A stretch of 64,000 bases of DNA from Paenibacillus sp. HWE-109 (GCF_022163125.1 NZ_CP091881.1:4960001-5024000), one strand, 5' to 3'. Counted from the stretch's first letter, positions 35,204 to 44,487 are shown. Made by a program: numbers and translations. Notes: generated from the letters alone by a model not told the origin.

Positions 35204-36013
35204 TTAAATAATCGTCGGCACCTGCCATACGACTGGCGTTATGGAGATCTGCTCTTTGAGCCAGCCTTCGGCAATTTTCTTGAAACGTTCAGGCTCGCCG
35301 CTGCAGAAAAATTGATGAATCGGGAGGAATCCAGACGAAGCCAGCAAGTTCTGATGGTAAAGGATTGTACTGATTTCTCTTGCAGTCTCGTCTGCGGAAG
35401 AAATCAACGTGACGTCCGGCCCCATGACACTTGAGATCGCTTCCGTCAGAAATGGATAATGCGTACAGCCAAGAATTAAACAATCCATAGGCTTTCCTGC
35501 CAACGGTCTAAGTGATTGTTCAACCACCTCTAGCGAGCGTGTAGGATCGAACATTCCTTGCTCAACGAAAGGCGCTAATAACGGGCACGGCTGGCTATAG
35601 ACCTGAATTTGCGGAGAAATAAGTCTTAACGCCTGTTCATAGGCTTTGCTTCGAATCGTTCCATCCGTACCAATAACCCCGATAATTCCGCTTTTAGTAT
35701 GCTTGATGGCCGCTCTGGCGCCTGGCGAAATGACACCAAGCACAGGAATTAATACGCGCTCACGGATATCGTCTATGGCAACTGCAGTCGCCGTATTGCA
35801 AGCGATAACAATCATTTTAGGATTAAATTGTACTAAATAGTCAACGATTTGTCGTGTGAATTTGCGCACTTCTCCGGCAGAGCGAGGACCATAAGGACTT
35901 CGTGCTGTATCTCCGAAATAAATGACTTTTTCTTGCGGCAGCTGTCTCATGACTTCTTTTACAACAGTTAATCCTCCGACTCCGGAGTCCAGTACGGCTA
36001 TCGCTTGCTGCAC
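35204..36013 (-). CDS. murI: Glutamate racemase
   Basis: 269 residues, standard size. It makes D-glutamate for peptidoglycan. The nucleotide-free, two-Cys mechanism is supported by DSGVGGLTVV (9-18), the first catalytic Cys in VIACNTATAVA (about 73) and the second in LILGCTHYPFL (about 185). Cytosolic enzyme; a monocistronic unit with its own terminator. No unusual features. Confidence 0.97.
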   Translation of the reverse strand: MQQAIAVLDSGVGGLTVVKEVMRQLPQEKVIYFGDTARSPYGPRSAGEVRKFTRQIVDYLVQFNPKMIVIACNTATAVAIDDIRERVLIPVLGVISPGARAAIKHTKSGIIGVIGTDGTIRSKAYEQALRLISPQIQVYSQPCPLLAPFVEQGMFDPTRSLEVVEQSLRPLAGKPMDCLILGCTHYPFLTEAISSVMGPDVTLISSADETAREISTILYHQNLLASSGFLPIHQFFCSGEPERFKKIAEGWLKEQISITPVVWQVPTII

Positions 36014-36123
36014 ACCTATCCGCTTCCTTTGCCGCTTAATGAATTACGGAACCACATGGATAGAATATGAACGTACAAGCTGAAAGGTACCTAGGTGAAG
36101 CACTCGGTTTTCTGGTCTGTCAC

Positions 36124-37116
36124 CTATTTTTTGGACTCGAGCTCATTCACAAGGCCGAATTCGTAACCTTTTTTCTTAATCTCTTTGCAAATGCGAGCCA
36201 GCGCCTGCATATTTTCCTCTGAGCCCTGATGCATCAAAATCACATTGCCGTCATGCAAATTGTTCATAATGTCATTGTAGGGATCCTCAGCTCCGTTCGC
36301 TCTTGGTTCCCAATCCCGCATGGCTGTAGACCAGAAGACAGACGTATAGCCCATACTGGATACTAAGCTAAGGTTGTGCATATTGTAACTTCCAAAAGGG
36401 AAGCGGAAATATTTCTCGACTTCTTTCCCCGTCAATTGTTTGTATAAAGCTTCAAAATCCGTAATTTCCTTACGAATCTGATCATCGCTCAGCTCATTGA
36501 AATCTTTGTGCGACATCGTATGGTTGGCAACAAAATGACCATCAGCAACAATCTTTTTCAAATAATCCGGATTTTTCTTAATATTGTTTCCTGAAATAAA
36601 GAAGTTGGCTTTCACACCATTTTCTTTGAGTGATTTCAGCATGAGATCAACCTCGATCAAAGGACCACCCGCATCGATCGTTAAGTAGACTTTTTTACCG
36701 GTGCCCACCCATACGGCTTTCTGATCTGCGGTAAATGATTTCGTTTCTTTCGGAAAATCGGGCACTTGCCCTGTTTTCTTTTTCATGTAGTACCAAGAAT
36801 AAGGAACCTTCTCGGCTGCAGATGGTTTGGGATTCGTACCTACGACAGATGATTTTGGAGTAGCTGTTGGCACAGGTGTTGCCGTTGACACGGGCGTTGG
36901 CGTTGGGGCAATTGTAGCTTTAGGTGTCGGCACAGGTGTTGCCGTTGGTTTACTTGTAGGTGTTGGTGTTGGTGTTGGTGTTGCTGCTGCCGTTGCTTGC
37001 GGCGTTGCCGTTGGAATTGGACTTGAAGCTGTGGGGAGCAGGCTTTTGTCTGCACAGCCGATCAATGTGGCACTAAAAAGGATCAGCAGTGCAGCGCTTT
37101 TAGTAATTGGCTTCAT
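36124..37116 (-). CDS. Polysaccharide deacetylase (NodB fold) lipoprotein with altered metal site
   Basis: 330 residues. The signal peptide ends in a lipobox (LIGC, Cys about 21). A Thr-Pro/Ala repeat linker spans about 30-95 and is encoded by hexamer repeats at 36840-37010. The NodB domain follows: motif 1 is TIDAGG (about 149-154) where active enzymes have TFDDG, motif 2 is HTMSH (about 201-205), motif 3 RFPFGSYN (about 240), and motif 5 LMHQGSE. The first Asp (base) is kept but the metal-ligand Asp is Ala. It may have a PdaA-like variant site or reduced activity. Target: peptidoglycan or another amino-sugar polymer. Confidence 0.88.
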   Translation of the reverse strand: MKPITKSAALLILFSATLIGCADKSLLPTASSPIPTATPQATAAATPTPTPTPTSKPTATPVPTPKATIAPTPTPVSTATPVPTATPKSSVVGTNPKPSAAEKVPYSWYYMKKKTGQVPDFPKETKSFTADQKAVWVGTGKKVYLTIDAGGPLIEVDLMLKSLKENGVKANFFISGNNIKKNPDYLKKIVADGHFVANHTMSHKDFNELSDDQIRKEITDFEALYKQLTGKEVEKYFRFPFGSYNMHNLSLVSSMGYTSVFWSTAMRDWEPRANGAEDPYNDIMNNLHDGNVILMHQGSEENMQALARICKEIKKKGYEFGLVNELESKK

Positions 37117-37202
37117 GAGAGCACCTCGTTATGGAATGAAATTGCTCATTCTCATTTCGACAGCACCAGACAAATTACCTGCCTATTCAGAAAAAATACG
37201 TC

Positions 37203-37622
37203 TTATTTCGTGGCGCGATACGTCAAATATTGGAGGATGCTGATCAGGATAAAGGCTGTTCCAGCAAGCATCGGAATTGTAATAAATCCAAGCCAATTCA
37301 AGTAATCCACATCACAAGGAACAGGGCCGCAGCCCGTAGCTGATTCATGAAAAACACCTGATTGCAGCAAGACGTGATAAATGGAGATACAAGCTCCCCA
37401 AATCGTCAAAGGCAGAACATAAATCGTTAGTTTATAGTCTCTGCGCACTGCAGCAATCCCCAAAATAATCGCAAGAGGATACATAAGAATGCGTTGATAC
37501 CAGCATAATTTACAAGGTAAAAAATGCATAATCTCAGAAAAATACAGACTTCCCAAAGTAGCAATTAAAGCAATGAGCCACGATATGTGCATCCCATTAT
37601 CTCTTAACCATTTATTCAACAT
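37203..37622 (-). CDS. bdbC: DsbB-like disulfide oxidoreductase (BdbC type)
   Basis: 139 residues with four membrane helices. Quinone-side motif CKLCWYQRI (about 37-45) and the outer Cys pair CGPVPC (about 98-103) are the two redox sites of BdbC/DsbB, which reoxidises an extracellular thiol oxidase and passes electrons to menaquinone. The ATG at 37622 (or an adjacent TTG) has GGAGG upstream. The usual partner BdbD is not next to it; the convergent neighbour is unrelated. Confidence 0.92.
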   Translation of the reverse strand: MLNKWLRDNGMHISWLIALIATLGSLYFSEIMHFLPCKLCWYQRILMYPLAIILGIAAVRRDYKLTIYVLPLTIWGACISIYHVLLQSGVFHESATGCGPVPCDVDYLNWLGFITIPMLAGTAFILISILQYLTYRATK

Positions 37623-37648
37623 CAATATTCGTCCTCCCCTTCCCCCTT

Positions 37649-37678
37649 ATTATAGAAAATTATAGAAAAGAAGTCTAA
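37649..37678 (-). promoter_or_regulatory. Promoter of bdbC
   Basis: TTAGAC and TATAAT 18 bp apart on the minus strand; a second TCTATAAT lies 11 bp upstream of the -10. Confidence 0.5.
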
Positions 37679-37773
37679 CATAACATGTTACTGTCAAAAT
37701 GGCTTAGCAGCGAATGACGCTTTCGATTTGGAGGGATCGTGAAGCAGCTGCAGTAACTCTTCCGCAATCACGC

Positions 37774-37814
37774 AAAAAAAGCGGCCCGCGGGCATTCCTC
37801 TGCCCACTAGCCGC
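37774..37814 (-). terminator. Terminator of the glucoamylase/dehydrogenase operon
   Basis: GCGGC/GCCGC outer and GGGCA/TGCCC inner stems, followed on the minus strand by a run of Ts. Confidence 0.85.
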
Positions 37815-37830
37815 ACGTACAACCACTCGC

Positions 37831-38991
37831 TTATACCGAGAAACTATAGGCTACCTCATTCGTTTGTTCCACAAGGCCACGCCATTGTTCCACAGGAACC
37901 AGATCAACCACCGCCTTAATCTCAATGGTGGCAAAATCAAGCTGCGGCACGGCTTCCAGACTTATGCGGTTGGTGACCAACCGATTCAGCCAGCCGGGGT
38001 GCTGCTTCTCCATCTGCTGCAAGCGGTAGATGGCGGTTTCAAAATCTTTGCGCGCCGCGTTCACTGAACCCAGCACGCATTTGTTCTCCAGCACCATGCT
38101 CTGATTGAGCATGTCGGATGAAATCTCCAGCTTCCGATCAGCTGGCGTAACCCCCAGCAGCGCCAACACACCGTTGGGCGCCAGGATAGACATAGCCTCG
38201 AAGGCAAGCGGGCTGTAGCCCGTACATTCGAGAATGAAATCCAGCGGCTTGCCGATGCTCTCGGCATAAGCCGTCAAAGTCGCGGCGCTACCTGCTTCGC
38301 CGGCCTGCTGGTACGAGCCGCCGATGTCCTTCACAAGCTGCGCTTGCAGACTGTCCTGTGGCGACATCGACCACACCAACACCTCAAGCCCCAGCAGCCG
38401 GCAGGTGATTGCGGCGAGCAGGCCCAAGGGTCCTGAGCCGAGAACCAGTGCTCTCTGCGGCTCCCAGATCAGGCGCTGCTGAACGCGCAGCACCTGATCC
38501 CATACTTTCTCGACGATGCTTTGCGGCTCGACGAGCATCCCGTGCTGCAGCAGGTCCACGGGGACCTGCACCAAGTACCGGCCTTCCTCCTTATAGAACT
38601 CGGAGAGGAAGCCGTTGGCTCCCTTGATCCCGCGTTCCACATACTCGCCCGTCTGACAGAAGTCCGAGTGACCGTTGCGGCAATTCACACAGCGCTGGTT
38701 GCGGCAGGGCCGCCTTACAATCGCGGTCACCAGATCCCCTTTGCGGAAGCCGCTGTCTGCCCCTGCCTCCGTCACAACGCCAAGCGATTCGTGTCCAGTC
38801 GTTAAGTCATCCTCGCCTTCAGGCGGTACGCCATAATTCTCTTTTATTATTTCTTTATCCGTCCCATCCAGCCCTACGGCCAGCACCTTGACAAGTACTT
38901 CCTGCGGATGGGCTAACGCGGGGTCCGGCATTGTTTCAATGTCAATCGAAGCTTTACCTTGCCGCAGATTTTTGACTCGTATTGCTCTCAT
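37831..38991 (-). CDS. Zinc-type glucose 1-dehydrogenase (MDR superfamily)
   Basis: 386 residues from the ATG preceded by GGGAGG (8 bases); the frame continues 60 bases further 5' but overlaps the upstream gene. TTGHESLGVV near 60 holds the catalytic-zinc His-Glu. CRNQRCVNCRNGHSDFC (about 91-107) is the four-Cys structural zinc site. LVLGSGPLGLLAAITCRLLG near 180 is the dinucleotide fold. The C-terminal part resembles the glucose dehydrogenase C-terminal domain of archaeal-type enzymes. It follows the GH15 gene by 16 bases: the pair would release glucose and oxidise it to gluconolactone. Confidence 0.85.
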   Translation of the reverse strand: MRAIRVKNLRQGKASIDIETMPDPALAHPQEVLVKVLAVGLDGTDKEIIKENYGVPPEGEDDLTTGHESLGVVTEAGADSGFRKGDLVTAIVRRPCRNQRCVNCRNGHSDFCQTGEYVERGIKGANGFLSEFYKEEGRYLVQVPVDLLQHGMLVEPQSIVEKVWDQVLRVQQRLIWEPQRALVLGSGPLGLLAAITCRLLGLEVLVWSMSPQDSLQAQLVKDIGGSYQQAGEAGSAATLTAYAESIGKPLDFILECTGYSPLAFEAMSILAPNGVLALLGVTPADRKLEISSDMLNQSMVLENKCVLGSVNAARKDFETAIYRLQQMEKQHPGWLNRLVTNRISLEAVPQLDFATIEIKAVVDLVPVEQWRGLVEQTNEVAYSFSV

Positions 38992-39007
38992 CCTTGATTC
39001 CTCCCAG

Positions 39008-41044
39008 CTAGTGAATAACGGGTTCCAGCACTTTATCCTCACTTGCGTCAATGCTTGACTTAGGGCTATTGGAGGTCAACTGCTTGAGCTTGGACAAATA
39101 TTCTTGTGCAACTTTGATATAAGAAGCATGCGACCAAGTCAGCGGCGATACGGACATTGGCTCTCCGGTGTATGGTTGTACTTGTTCAGCCATAGCGCCA
39201 GATGGCAAAGCATGCTTGATTGCCCAGCGCATTAAATCTTCGGCTTCTACCAGGTCTTGAACCGTTTGCGCTGACGCCACAAGCCACTCTGCGTACCAAA
39301 GCGTACAGATGAACCATGGATTTCCGGGAACTTGCGAAATATCATTCGTAACCTGATGATAATAGTCGTTCTCATAACGGGCGATACCCCCTATCTCGGT
39401 ATGTACCCATAGCTTTTCTTTCAACAACCGCATCGTAGCTATGAGCCGCGGGTCACCCAATTCAAATAACCCAAAATCAAATAAGGCATACATGCTCATA
39501 TCCATCGTATAGTCCGGTATATACTTATTTTCCTCATAGCTCCAGTATAAGGCTCTTAGGAATCGATTCTGTTCGGGTGCAAAAAGTTGCTGCTCAGCTG
39601 CTTTCTTCACTAATTCAGCGATGTCTGCATAATAAACAGCACGAGCTTTATCTTGGTGAAACTCGGCGAAGCGCGCTGCTGCAACCAGCCCTGCATAAAC
39701 GGAAGAGACCGTGAATGCCAGAACCCCATAACGCTCTTCCCACAGGTCATAGGAAGGCAATGGGAGCCCTGAGGCATCCCGGTAATGAACGAGAAAGTCT
39801 GCCGTCGGCTTCACGAATTTCTCATAATCCTCGCGGGATTGCTCCAACGTCCCGGCCAGCTTATGATGATGCCACAGCGTATATAGAACCAGTGCCGTCT
39901 CATCTTCTTGAATCGCCAGCTGTTTCTTGCCTTGCCCGTCTACCCATGGATGCCAGCTGGAACCAACCGAACTGTCCGGGTTGTATTTATGCATCAAATA
40001 GCCTTCTGGTGTAAGTACTTTAATGCAGAAGTCAAAAAACTTTCTGGCTAAATCATGATAGCCTGCCCGGTCAAGCGCATGCGACACCAAAGCGCCATCG
40101 CGGGGCCACATATACGAATACGTATCTTTGGCAAATTTCAAAATATCAGAATCGTTCGCGGCAATGATAGCCCCCCGATTGTCGATATTCGTTCTTGTAA
40201 TCAACAAACACCGCTTATAAAAGGAGGCCAAATCCGGCTTGAGCAGCGACAGCTGATGCGGGTCTTGATTGACCCATTTGACCCAATGATCGTGTGTACG
40301 CTGCAATAAAGTTTGGGGCTTCGCCGCCCGAAGCAGTCGCTCCAAGCGTTCGACCTCTTGCTTCGTTTTGCCAAAACAGATCCAGAACCAGGCCTCTTTC
40401 GTACTTTTAGCAGGGATTTTCAGCGTCATTTCGATAATGCCATCCACAGAGCCTTGCGCGATTGGATTGCCACCCAGGTGGCCATCTTCCGCATCACGCC
40501 AAGTGCCTTGCAACCCATGAATCCCTTTTTGCCCGGTAGCGTAACCGCTTGGCGCTGATTTCTCTTGATCGGGTGAATAGCAGGATAGCGACAAATAGCG
40601 GTGGCCTTTATAAAAGAGCAGCGATTGCAGTTCTGGATCATAATAAATCGTATCCCCGACACCATTTCCATAGATTTGCAAATCCAGATGGAAGTAGAGC
40701 TTAATCTCTCTTTCTGTGTCAAAGCGGTTTTCGATTTTCATTTTTCGCAAAAAAATATTTTGCTGTACGTCTACACCATCTCGTATATTGAAACTTAGAC
40801 CTAATCTTTCGTGCACGCATTCCACGTTGGTAACTAATGAATCTTCCAGGTACATCAGCTTTTTGGACACCTCAGGTTGATCGATCCAGAAGAATCCTTC
40901 AGGACTCCATATGCCAAAATGTGAAAGATGATCACTAGATTGATTCTCTTGACCTACTAAAGGGTAATACATGTCACGAATATTATAAGCAGCATCATAA
41001 TTTATGAGCACATTGCCATTTCCGATAGGTAAATCTCTTGCCAT
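39008..41044 (-). CDS. Glucoamylase-like glycoside hydrolase, family 15
   Basis: 678 residues from the ATG at 41044, where the sequence MARDLPIGNGNVLINYDAAY matches the usual family N-terminus and GAGG lies 8 bases before; an ATG at 41146 in the same frame is an alternative. An N-terminal beta domain (1-250) precedes the (alpha/alpha)6 barrel with YMWPRDGALVSHALDRAGY (about 305), a base/acid region SYDLWEERYGVLAFT (about 435) and DNDISQVPGNPWF-like sequence near 595. No signal peptide, so it acts on intracellular alpha-glucans or trehalose-like substrates. It is co-transcribed with the glucose dehydrogenase gene. Confidence 0.88.
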   Translation of the reverse strand: MARDLPIGNGNVLINYDAAYNIRDMYYPLVGQENQSSDHLSHFGIWSPEGFFWIDQPEVSKKLMYLEDSLVTNVECVHERLGLSFNIRDGVDVQQNIFLRKMKIENRFDTEREIKLYFHLDLQIYGNGVGDTIYYDPELQSLLFYKGHRYLSLSCYSPDQEKSAPSGYATGQKGIHGLQGTWRDAEDGHLGGNPIAQGSVDGIIEMTLKIPAKSTKEAWFWICFGKTKQEVERLERLLRAAKPQTLLQRTHDHWVKWVNQDPHQLSLLKPDLASFYKRCLLITRTNIDNRGAIIAANDSDILKFAKDTYSYMWPRDGALVSHALDRAGYHDLARKFFDFCIKVLTPEGYLMHKYNPDSSVGSSWHPWVDGQGKKQLAIQEDETALVLYTLWHHHKLAGTLEQSREDYEKFVKPTADFLVHYRDASGLPLPSYDLWEERYGVLAFTVSSVYAGLVAAARFAEFHQDKARAVYYADIAELVKKAAEQQLFAPEQNRFLRALYWSYEENKYIPDYTMDMSMYALFDFGLFELGDPRLIATMRLLKEKLWVHTEIGGIARYENDYYHQVTNDISQVPGNPWFICTLWYAEWLVASAQTVQDLVEAEDLMRWAIKHALPSGAMAEQVQPYTGEPMSVSPLTWSHASYIKVAQEYLSKLKQLTSNSPKSSIDASEDKVLEPVIH

Positions 41045-41214
41045 GCCATCAGCCTCTTTCCAAGATGTTGCTTCTAATTTACCAATTGATGCGTCTAAAT
41101 ATGCACGCTGCCCCTCGGAGTAGGAATTTGAGGAAAATAGCACCATTTCGAGCCTTAATCATTTTCATTTCACGCAAACTCAATTACAATATGATACATA
41201 TGGAGGGATTCATT

Positions 41215-41883
41215 ATGAAACAATTAGAAGGATTCGGAAAGTTTTTGGAAAGTTTGCGCGGTAAAATGTCCTTGCGAGAAGCAGCCCACAAAAGCGGGCT
41301 TTCGCATGCCTATATCAGAGACCTTGAATTAGAGCGCAACCGTTCGACGAATGAGAAAATCAATCCATCACCGGTCACGTTGAAGAAGCTGTCGGATGCC
41401 TACAACATTTCCTACACAGACCTTATGTCGAAAGCCGGATATCTTGAAAATGAACAAGAATTTAAGGCTGAATCTGGCGAACAAGATCAGGTTGAGATGG
41501 CGGATACTTTATTTATCGAAGTAAGCATCAAAGAAATGATCTACCATACACGCCTTGGTCAATTAAGCCGAAGCGTGAATTCCTTACTCGATTTCAGTCA
41601 TTTCCTCGATCAATTGGAGGAGCAAGGATTCAAGAAAATGGATACGGACCTGTTCGTTAATTTGAATCATGTGCAGAAATATGTGGAGCGTGAAGGCAAG
41701 CTATACTTCGATCCACTGGGCGTAGGCAAATATGTCGTCATCGCGGCGATTCGCCAGAAGAAATATCACGATCTGCTCATTCGCAGCGTCGCCCGCAATA
41801 CGGGCAAAGGTTTGGAATATCAATATGACCGAAATGCCGGTGCAACGGAATCACGCTTCTCTTCTTTAAAATTTCCCAGCTAA
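41215..41883 (+). CDS. XRE-family regulator with a C-terminal sensing region
   Basis: 222 residues from the ATG with GGAGGG 8 bases upstream. The HTH (about 5-75) reads GKFLESLRGKMSLREAAHKS, GLSHAYIRDLELERNRS and LKKLSDAYNISYTDLMSKAG, typical of XRE repressors. The remaining 140 residues are helical then mixed, of unknown function. It is divergent from the GH15 operon with 170 bp between starts, so it may repress that operon and itself. No Ser/Lys autocleavage dyad is visible. Confidence 0.85.
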   Translation: MKQLEGFGKFLESLRGKMSLREAAHKSGLSHAYIRDLELERNRSTNEKINPSPVTLKKLSDAYNISYTDLMSKAGYLENEQEFKAESGEQDQVEMADTLFIEVSIKEMIYHTRLGQLSRSVNSLLDFSHFLDQLEEQGFKKMDTDLFVNLNHVQKYVEREGKLYFDPLGVGKYVVIAAIRQKKYHDLLIRSVARNTGKGLEYQYDRNAGATESRFSSLKFPS

Positions 41884-41968
41884 AGAAAATTCGCAAAGAT
41901 AGGAGATAAGTTCAAGCAATAGTGGAACTTTTTCTCCTTTCTTTTCGTCTATTCAAGGGAACTAACAT

Positions 41969-43120
41969 TTGATTTCTGTGGTAGAGAGGGTTGGTAAATT
42001 AGACATGGCTGTCCAACAAACCGCCTCCGTGCAGTCACGCTTAACGAGTAAGCGAAGAAAAAGATCTGCAGGAGCAAGCTTTATCTTATATACATTTTTA
42101 ACATTAACCAGCTTGTCGGTCATCGGCTTATGTTGGTTCTTCCTGACTTCCTCCGGCTCCAATGTCCGATTAATGATGGCGGACACGTTAATCACAACCC
42201 AGCACAGGGATTGGGCCAAATATTTAATTGGCTCCACGGAATTGCAGAAACGTGTGGAAGCCTACTGGAAACAATTTGATGAAATGGGCAATGAAAAGGA
42301 TAAGGGAATTGTTCAAATCCAGCCCAGTCCCAATGTCAAAACGCCAGTTATTGAGAAGAAAGAATTGGTCAAGATTGAACCGATCTCAGGCACCAATTTC
42401 AAAGGCCAGCTTGTAACCATTTCGGATCCCAAAAAACTGCGGATTGCCGTTCCTGAGAAAGTCGGTAAAGGTGAGAAAGTATCTTCCATGGTCAAACGAA
42501 CCGGCGCAATTCTCGGCGTCAATGGCGGTGGATTCATCGATCCCAATTGGGAAGGCAATGGGTTTCAGCCCGAAGGAATCGTCATGTCCGGCGGCAAAAT
42601 CTTTTACAATGACAAAGGTATGAACGGAACGGTGCAGGTCGTCGGCATTGATAAAGAAGGCCGCATGATTGCAGGCAAATATAAAGTGTCCGAACTTGTT
42701 GAGATGGGCGTCAAGGAAGCTGTTTCCTTCAGTCCGCGGTTTATCGTCAACGGGGTTGGACAAATCAAAAGTCAAGCCGATGGATGGGGCATCGCGCCGC
42801 GAACGAGCATGGCGCAAACCAAAGACGGCTCAATTCTATTCGCCATCATTGATGGCAGGCAGAAACATAGCATCGGGGCAACCTTGTATGATGTGCAGCA
42901 AATTTTCCTGGCCCACGGCGCCGTCACTGCGGCTAATTTGGATGGTGGCGCATCTACCGTTCTCGTGCATAACAATGCCATTATTAATAAACCTTCCAGC
43001 GAATATGGAGAACGTTACCTCCCGACTGCGTGGCTGCTTTATGACCATCCGGAATCAGCTCCTATCAAAAACGTTTGGGAAGGTTTGGATATCAGCAAAA
43101 TCGACCCTTCGAAATGGTAA
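41969..43120 (+). CDS. Phosphodiester glycosidase (NAGPA-domain) membrane protein
   Basis: 383 residues from a TTG with AAGGGA 8 bases upstream. An N-terminal membrane helix (about 40-62) anchors an external domain. The NAGPA fold is shown by GAILGVNGGGFIDPNWEGNG (about 173-192), the PEGIVMSGGKI strand, APRTSMAQTKDGSILFAIID (about 273-292) and AANLDGGASTVLVHN (about 330-344). The human homologue uncovers mannose 6-phosphate; bacterial members are linked to exopolysaccharide or wall glycopolymer processing. It may form a unit with the XRE gene (85 bp gap). Confidence 0.9.
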   Translation: MISVVERVGKLDMAVQQTASVQSRLTSKRRKRSAGASFILYTFLTLTSLSVIGLCWFFLTSSGSNVRLMMADTLITTQHRDWAKYLIGSTELQKRVEAYWKQFDEMGNEKDKGIVQIQPSPNVKTPVIEKKELVKIEPISGTNFKGQLVTISDPKKLRIAVPEKVGKGEKVSSMVKRTGAILGVNGGGFIDPNWEGNGFQPEGIVMSGGKIFYNDKGMNGTVQVVGIDKEGRMIAGKYKVSELVEMGVKEAVSFSPRFIVNGVGQIKSQADGWGIAPRTSMAQTKDGSILFAIIDGRQKHSIGATLYDVQQIFLAHGAVTAANLDGGASTVLVHNNAIINKPSSEYGERYLPTAWLLYDHPESAPIKNVWEGLDISKIDPSKW

Positions 43121-43132
43121 ATAGGCACAAGC

Positions 43133-43174
43133 AAAAAGCCTCCAACCCGTGTGATAACGGATCTGGAGGCTTTT
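43133..43174. terminator. Bidirectional terminator
   Basis: AAAAAGCCTCCA and TGGAGGCTTTT arms between convergent genes. Confidence 0.9.
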
Positions 43175-43176
43175 GC

Positions 43177-43542
43177 TTAACGATTTCCTACGATAACCAA
43201 ATCTTCTGCGGCTTCGGAAGCTTCGATATCATCGACGAAATCCGTATGCTTCGTTTCTTTCCAGGAACGAACCGTTCCTACGACACTGGAAGCTGCGTCT
43301 TTGGCTTTGCCTACTAGTTCTGTTGTTGTAGAGCTAACGCTCCTGGCAACGTCTTGCGTTTTTTGGCTTACTGTGCTGGCGATATGCACAGTCTTATCGC
43401 TCACGACTTGTGCTTGCCCCGCAATGTCGCTTCGAAGTTCACGACCGGATTTCGGTGCAAATAACAGCGCTGTTGCTGCTCCTAGCAAGCCGCCGACTAC
43501 GGCTCCGATGAGGAGATCTTTTCCTTTTTTTTCATTGGACAT
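43177..43542 (-). CDS. YtxH-domain stress-type membrane protein
   Basis: 121 residues from MSNEKKGKDLLIGAVVGGLL, whose ATG follows AAGGAG. One glycine-rich membrane helix (about 9-27, ending LLFAPKSGRELR, the YtxH signature) precedes a long amphipathic helix (about 40-100) with Ser/Thr/Val repeats. In Bacillus, YtxH-type genes belong to general stress or late-growth operons; the molecular role is unclear. It lies 14 bases after the DUF948 gene, so the two form an operon. Confidence 0.88.
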   Translation of the reverse strand: MSNEKKGKDLLIGAVVGGLLGAATALLFAPKSGRELRSDIAGQAQVVSDKTVHIASTVSQKTQDVARSVSSTTTELVGKAKDAASSVVGTVRSWKETKHTDFVDDIEASEAAEDLVIVGNR

Positions 43543-43556
43543 GTGACATCCACTCC

Positions 43557-44003
43557 TTAATGGTCTGATTTGGCATTCCGATGCGCCTGCCATCTTTGCC
43601 ACAGCTCGAAACCCGTCGTTGCCCACTCCATGGCATCTTGAATACGTTTGTGGTGGGTATGTACGACCCTTTCCGCACCATGAATCGATTCATTCATCAC
43701 TTGTGAAGCTTTGCGAAGGACAGAAGCGACATCCCCTATAGAGGCTCCTGCCTTCCCGATGGATTGGATTGTTGGCTCTAGTGCCAGCACCTGCATGTGC
43801 ACCTCTTCAGTAAGTTGCCCTGTTTGTTTAAAAAGTTGCTCGGCTTGCTCAGCTGTTGCTGCTGCCTGCTGTTTTATTTGAATAATAGCATCATGCACTT
43901 GACGAATCGCTTGTGTTGCAGCTATCAACAAACGTACGGCAAAGGCAATAAACAGAACAAAAGCAACTGCTGAACCCACAATACTGATTTCGATCCATGT
44001 CAT
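43557..44003 (-). CDS. DUF948 membrane protein
   Basis: 148 residues from MTWIEISIVGSAVAFVLFIA; AGGAGG lies 8 bases before. One N-terminal membrane helix (5-28) and a long helix with coiled-coil character (IRQVHDAIIQIKQQ, AEQAEQLFKQTGQL, about 33-110) as in DUF948/YtxG proteins, which accompany YtxH in stress operons. Function unknown; probably a scaffold at the membrane. Confidence 0.88.
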   Translation of the reverse strand: MTWIEISIVGSAVAFVLFIAFAVRLLIAATQAIRQVHDAIIQIKQQAAATAEQAEQLFKQTGQLTEEVHMQVLALEPTIQSIGKAGASIGDVASVLRKASQVMNESIHGAERVVHTHHKRIQDAMEWATTGFELWQRWQAHRNAKSDH

Positions 44004-44120
44004 AGGGGGCACCTCCTGAGAGCTGTAAAACATGTGTGCTGCATCTTGGCTTCTAGACGAATGCCTATGAATTAGTACAGTATAAGTAGCTGCTGCTTGT
44101 TTTGACACAAAAAAAATCAA

Positions 44121-44263
44121 AAAAATTTCAGGAGCAGACAGCGTGGATAAATGACCTGCAACCTTATGGAGGTCGAGGCCGGGAATTAGGCTTGGGCTGT
44201 GATAGTGCCCCCCAGCTTGCGCGGCAAGGTCGCCAAGTCAATGTACCTCGAGACAAACCACAG
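44121..44263. other. GC-rich non-coding stretch with an inverted repeat
   Basis: Within this gene-free gap, GGGCTGTG (44194-44201) and CACAGCCC (44259-44266) could form a stem around a GC-rich centre containing GGCAAGGTCGCC. No open frame with a start site or known RNA signature was recognised. It adjoins repeat copy B. Confidence 0.3.
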
Positions 44264-44453
44264 CCCCCTTACGAACTCAATAACCGTTATACGGCCAAAA
44301 TCGCTCATTCTGAAAATCTAATGAATGCCAGAACCGCTATATCAAGCAAACCATCACTTTTACACCCCAAATTTGCTCGATAGCACCAATCCAGTTCATT
44401 AAATCCTCAAAGCAGCCTTTTTCTCGTCTATAAGAATCATACAGTTCATTAGA
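44264..44453. repeat. Dispersed ~190-bp intergenic repeat, copy B
   Basis: Same order of blocks as copy A: ACGAACTCAATAACCG, AAAATCGCTCATTCTGAAAA, TTTGCTCGATAGC, CCAGTTCATTAAATC, AAAGCAGCCTTTTTC and the closing CAGTTCATTAGA. The length equals copy A. Confidence 0.8.
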
Positions 44454-44487
44454 TGCCCTATGAGACCGAAAACGGAAAGCGTCATAG

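Noticed and set aside
35030..35434. 134-codon plus-strand open frame opposite the M14 peptidase start and the racemase gene
   Set aside because: It overlaps two certain genes on the other strand and lacks an RBS.
36083..36118. TAGGTGA/TCACCTA inverted repeat after the deacetylase gene, considered as terminator
   Set aside because: The loop is long and the T-run is on the wrong side for the minus-strand gene; evidence is too weak to list.
44102..44383. 93-codon plus-strand open frame
   Set aside because: It runs through repeat copy B, has no RBS, and its translated repeat part is not protein-like.
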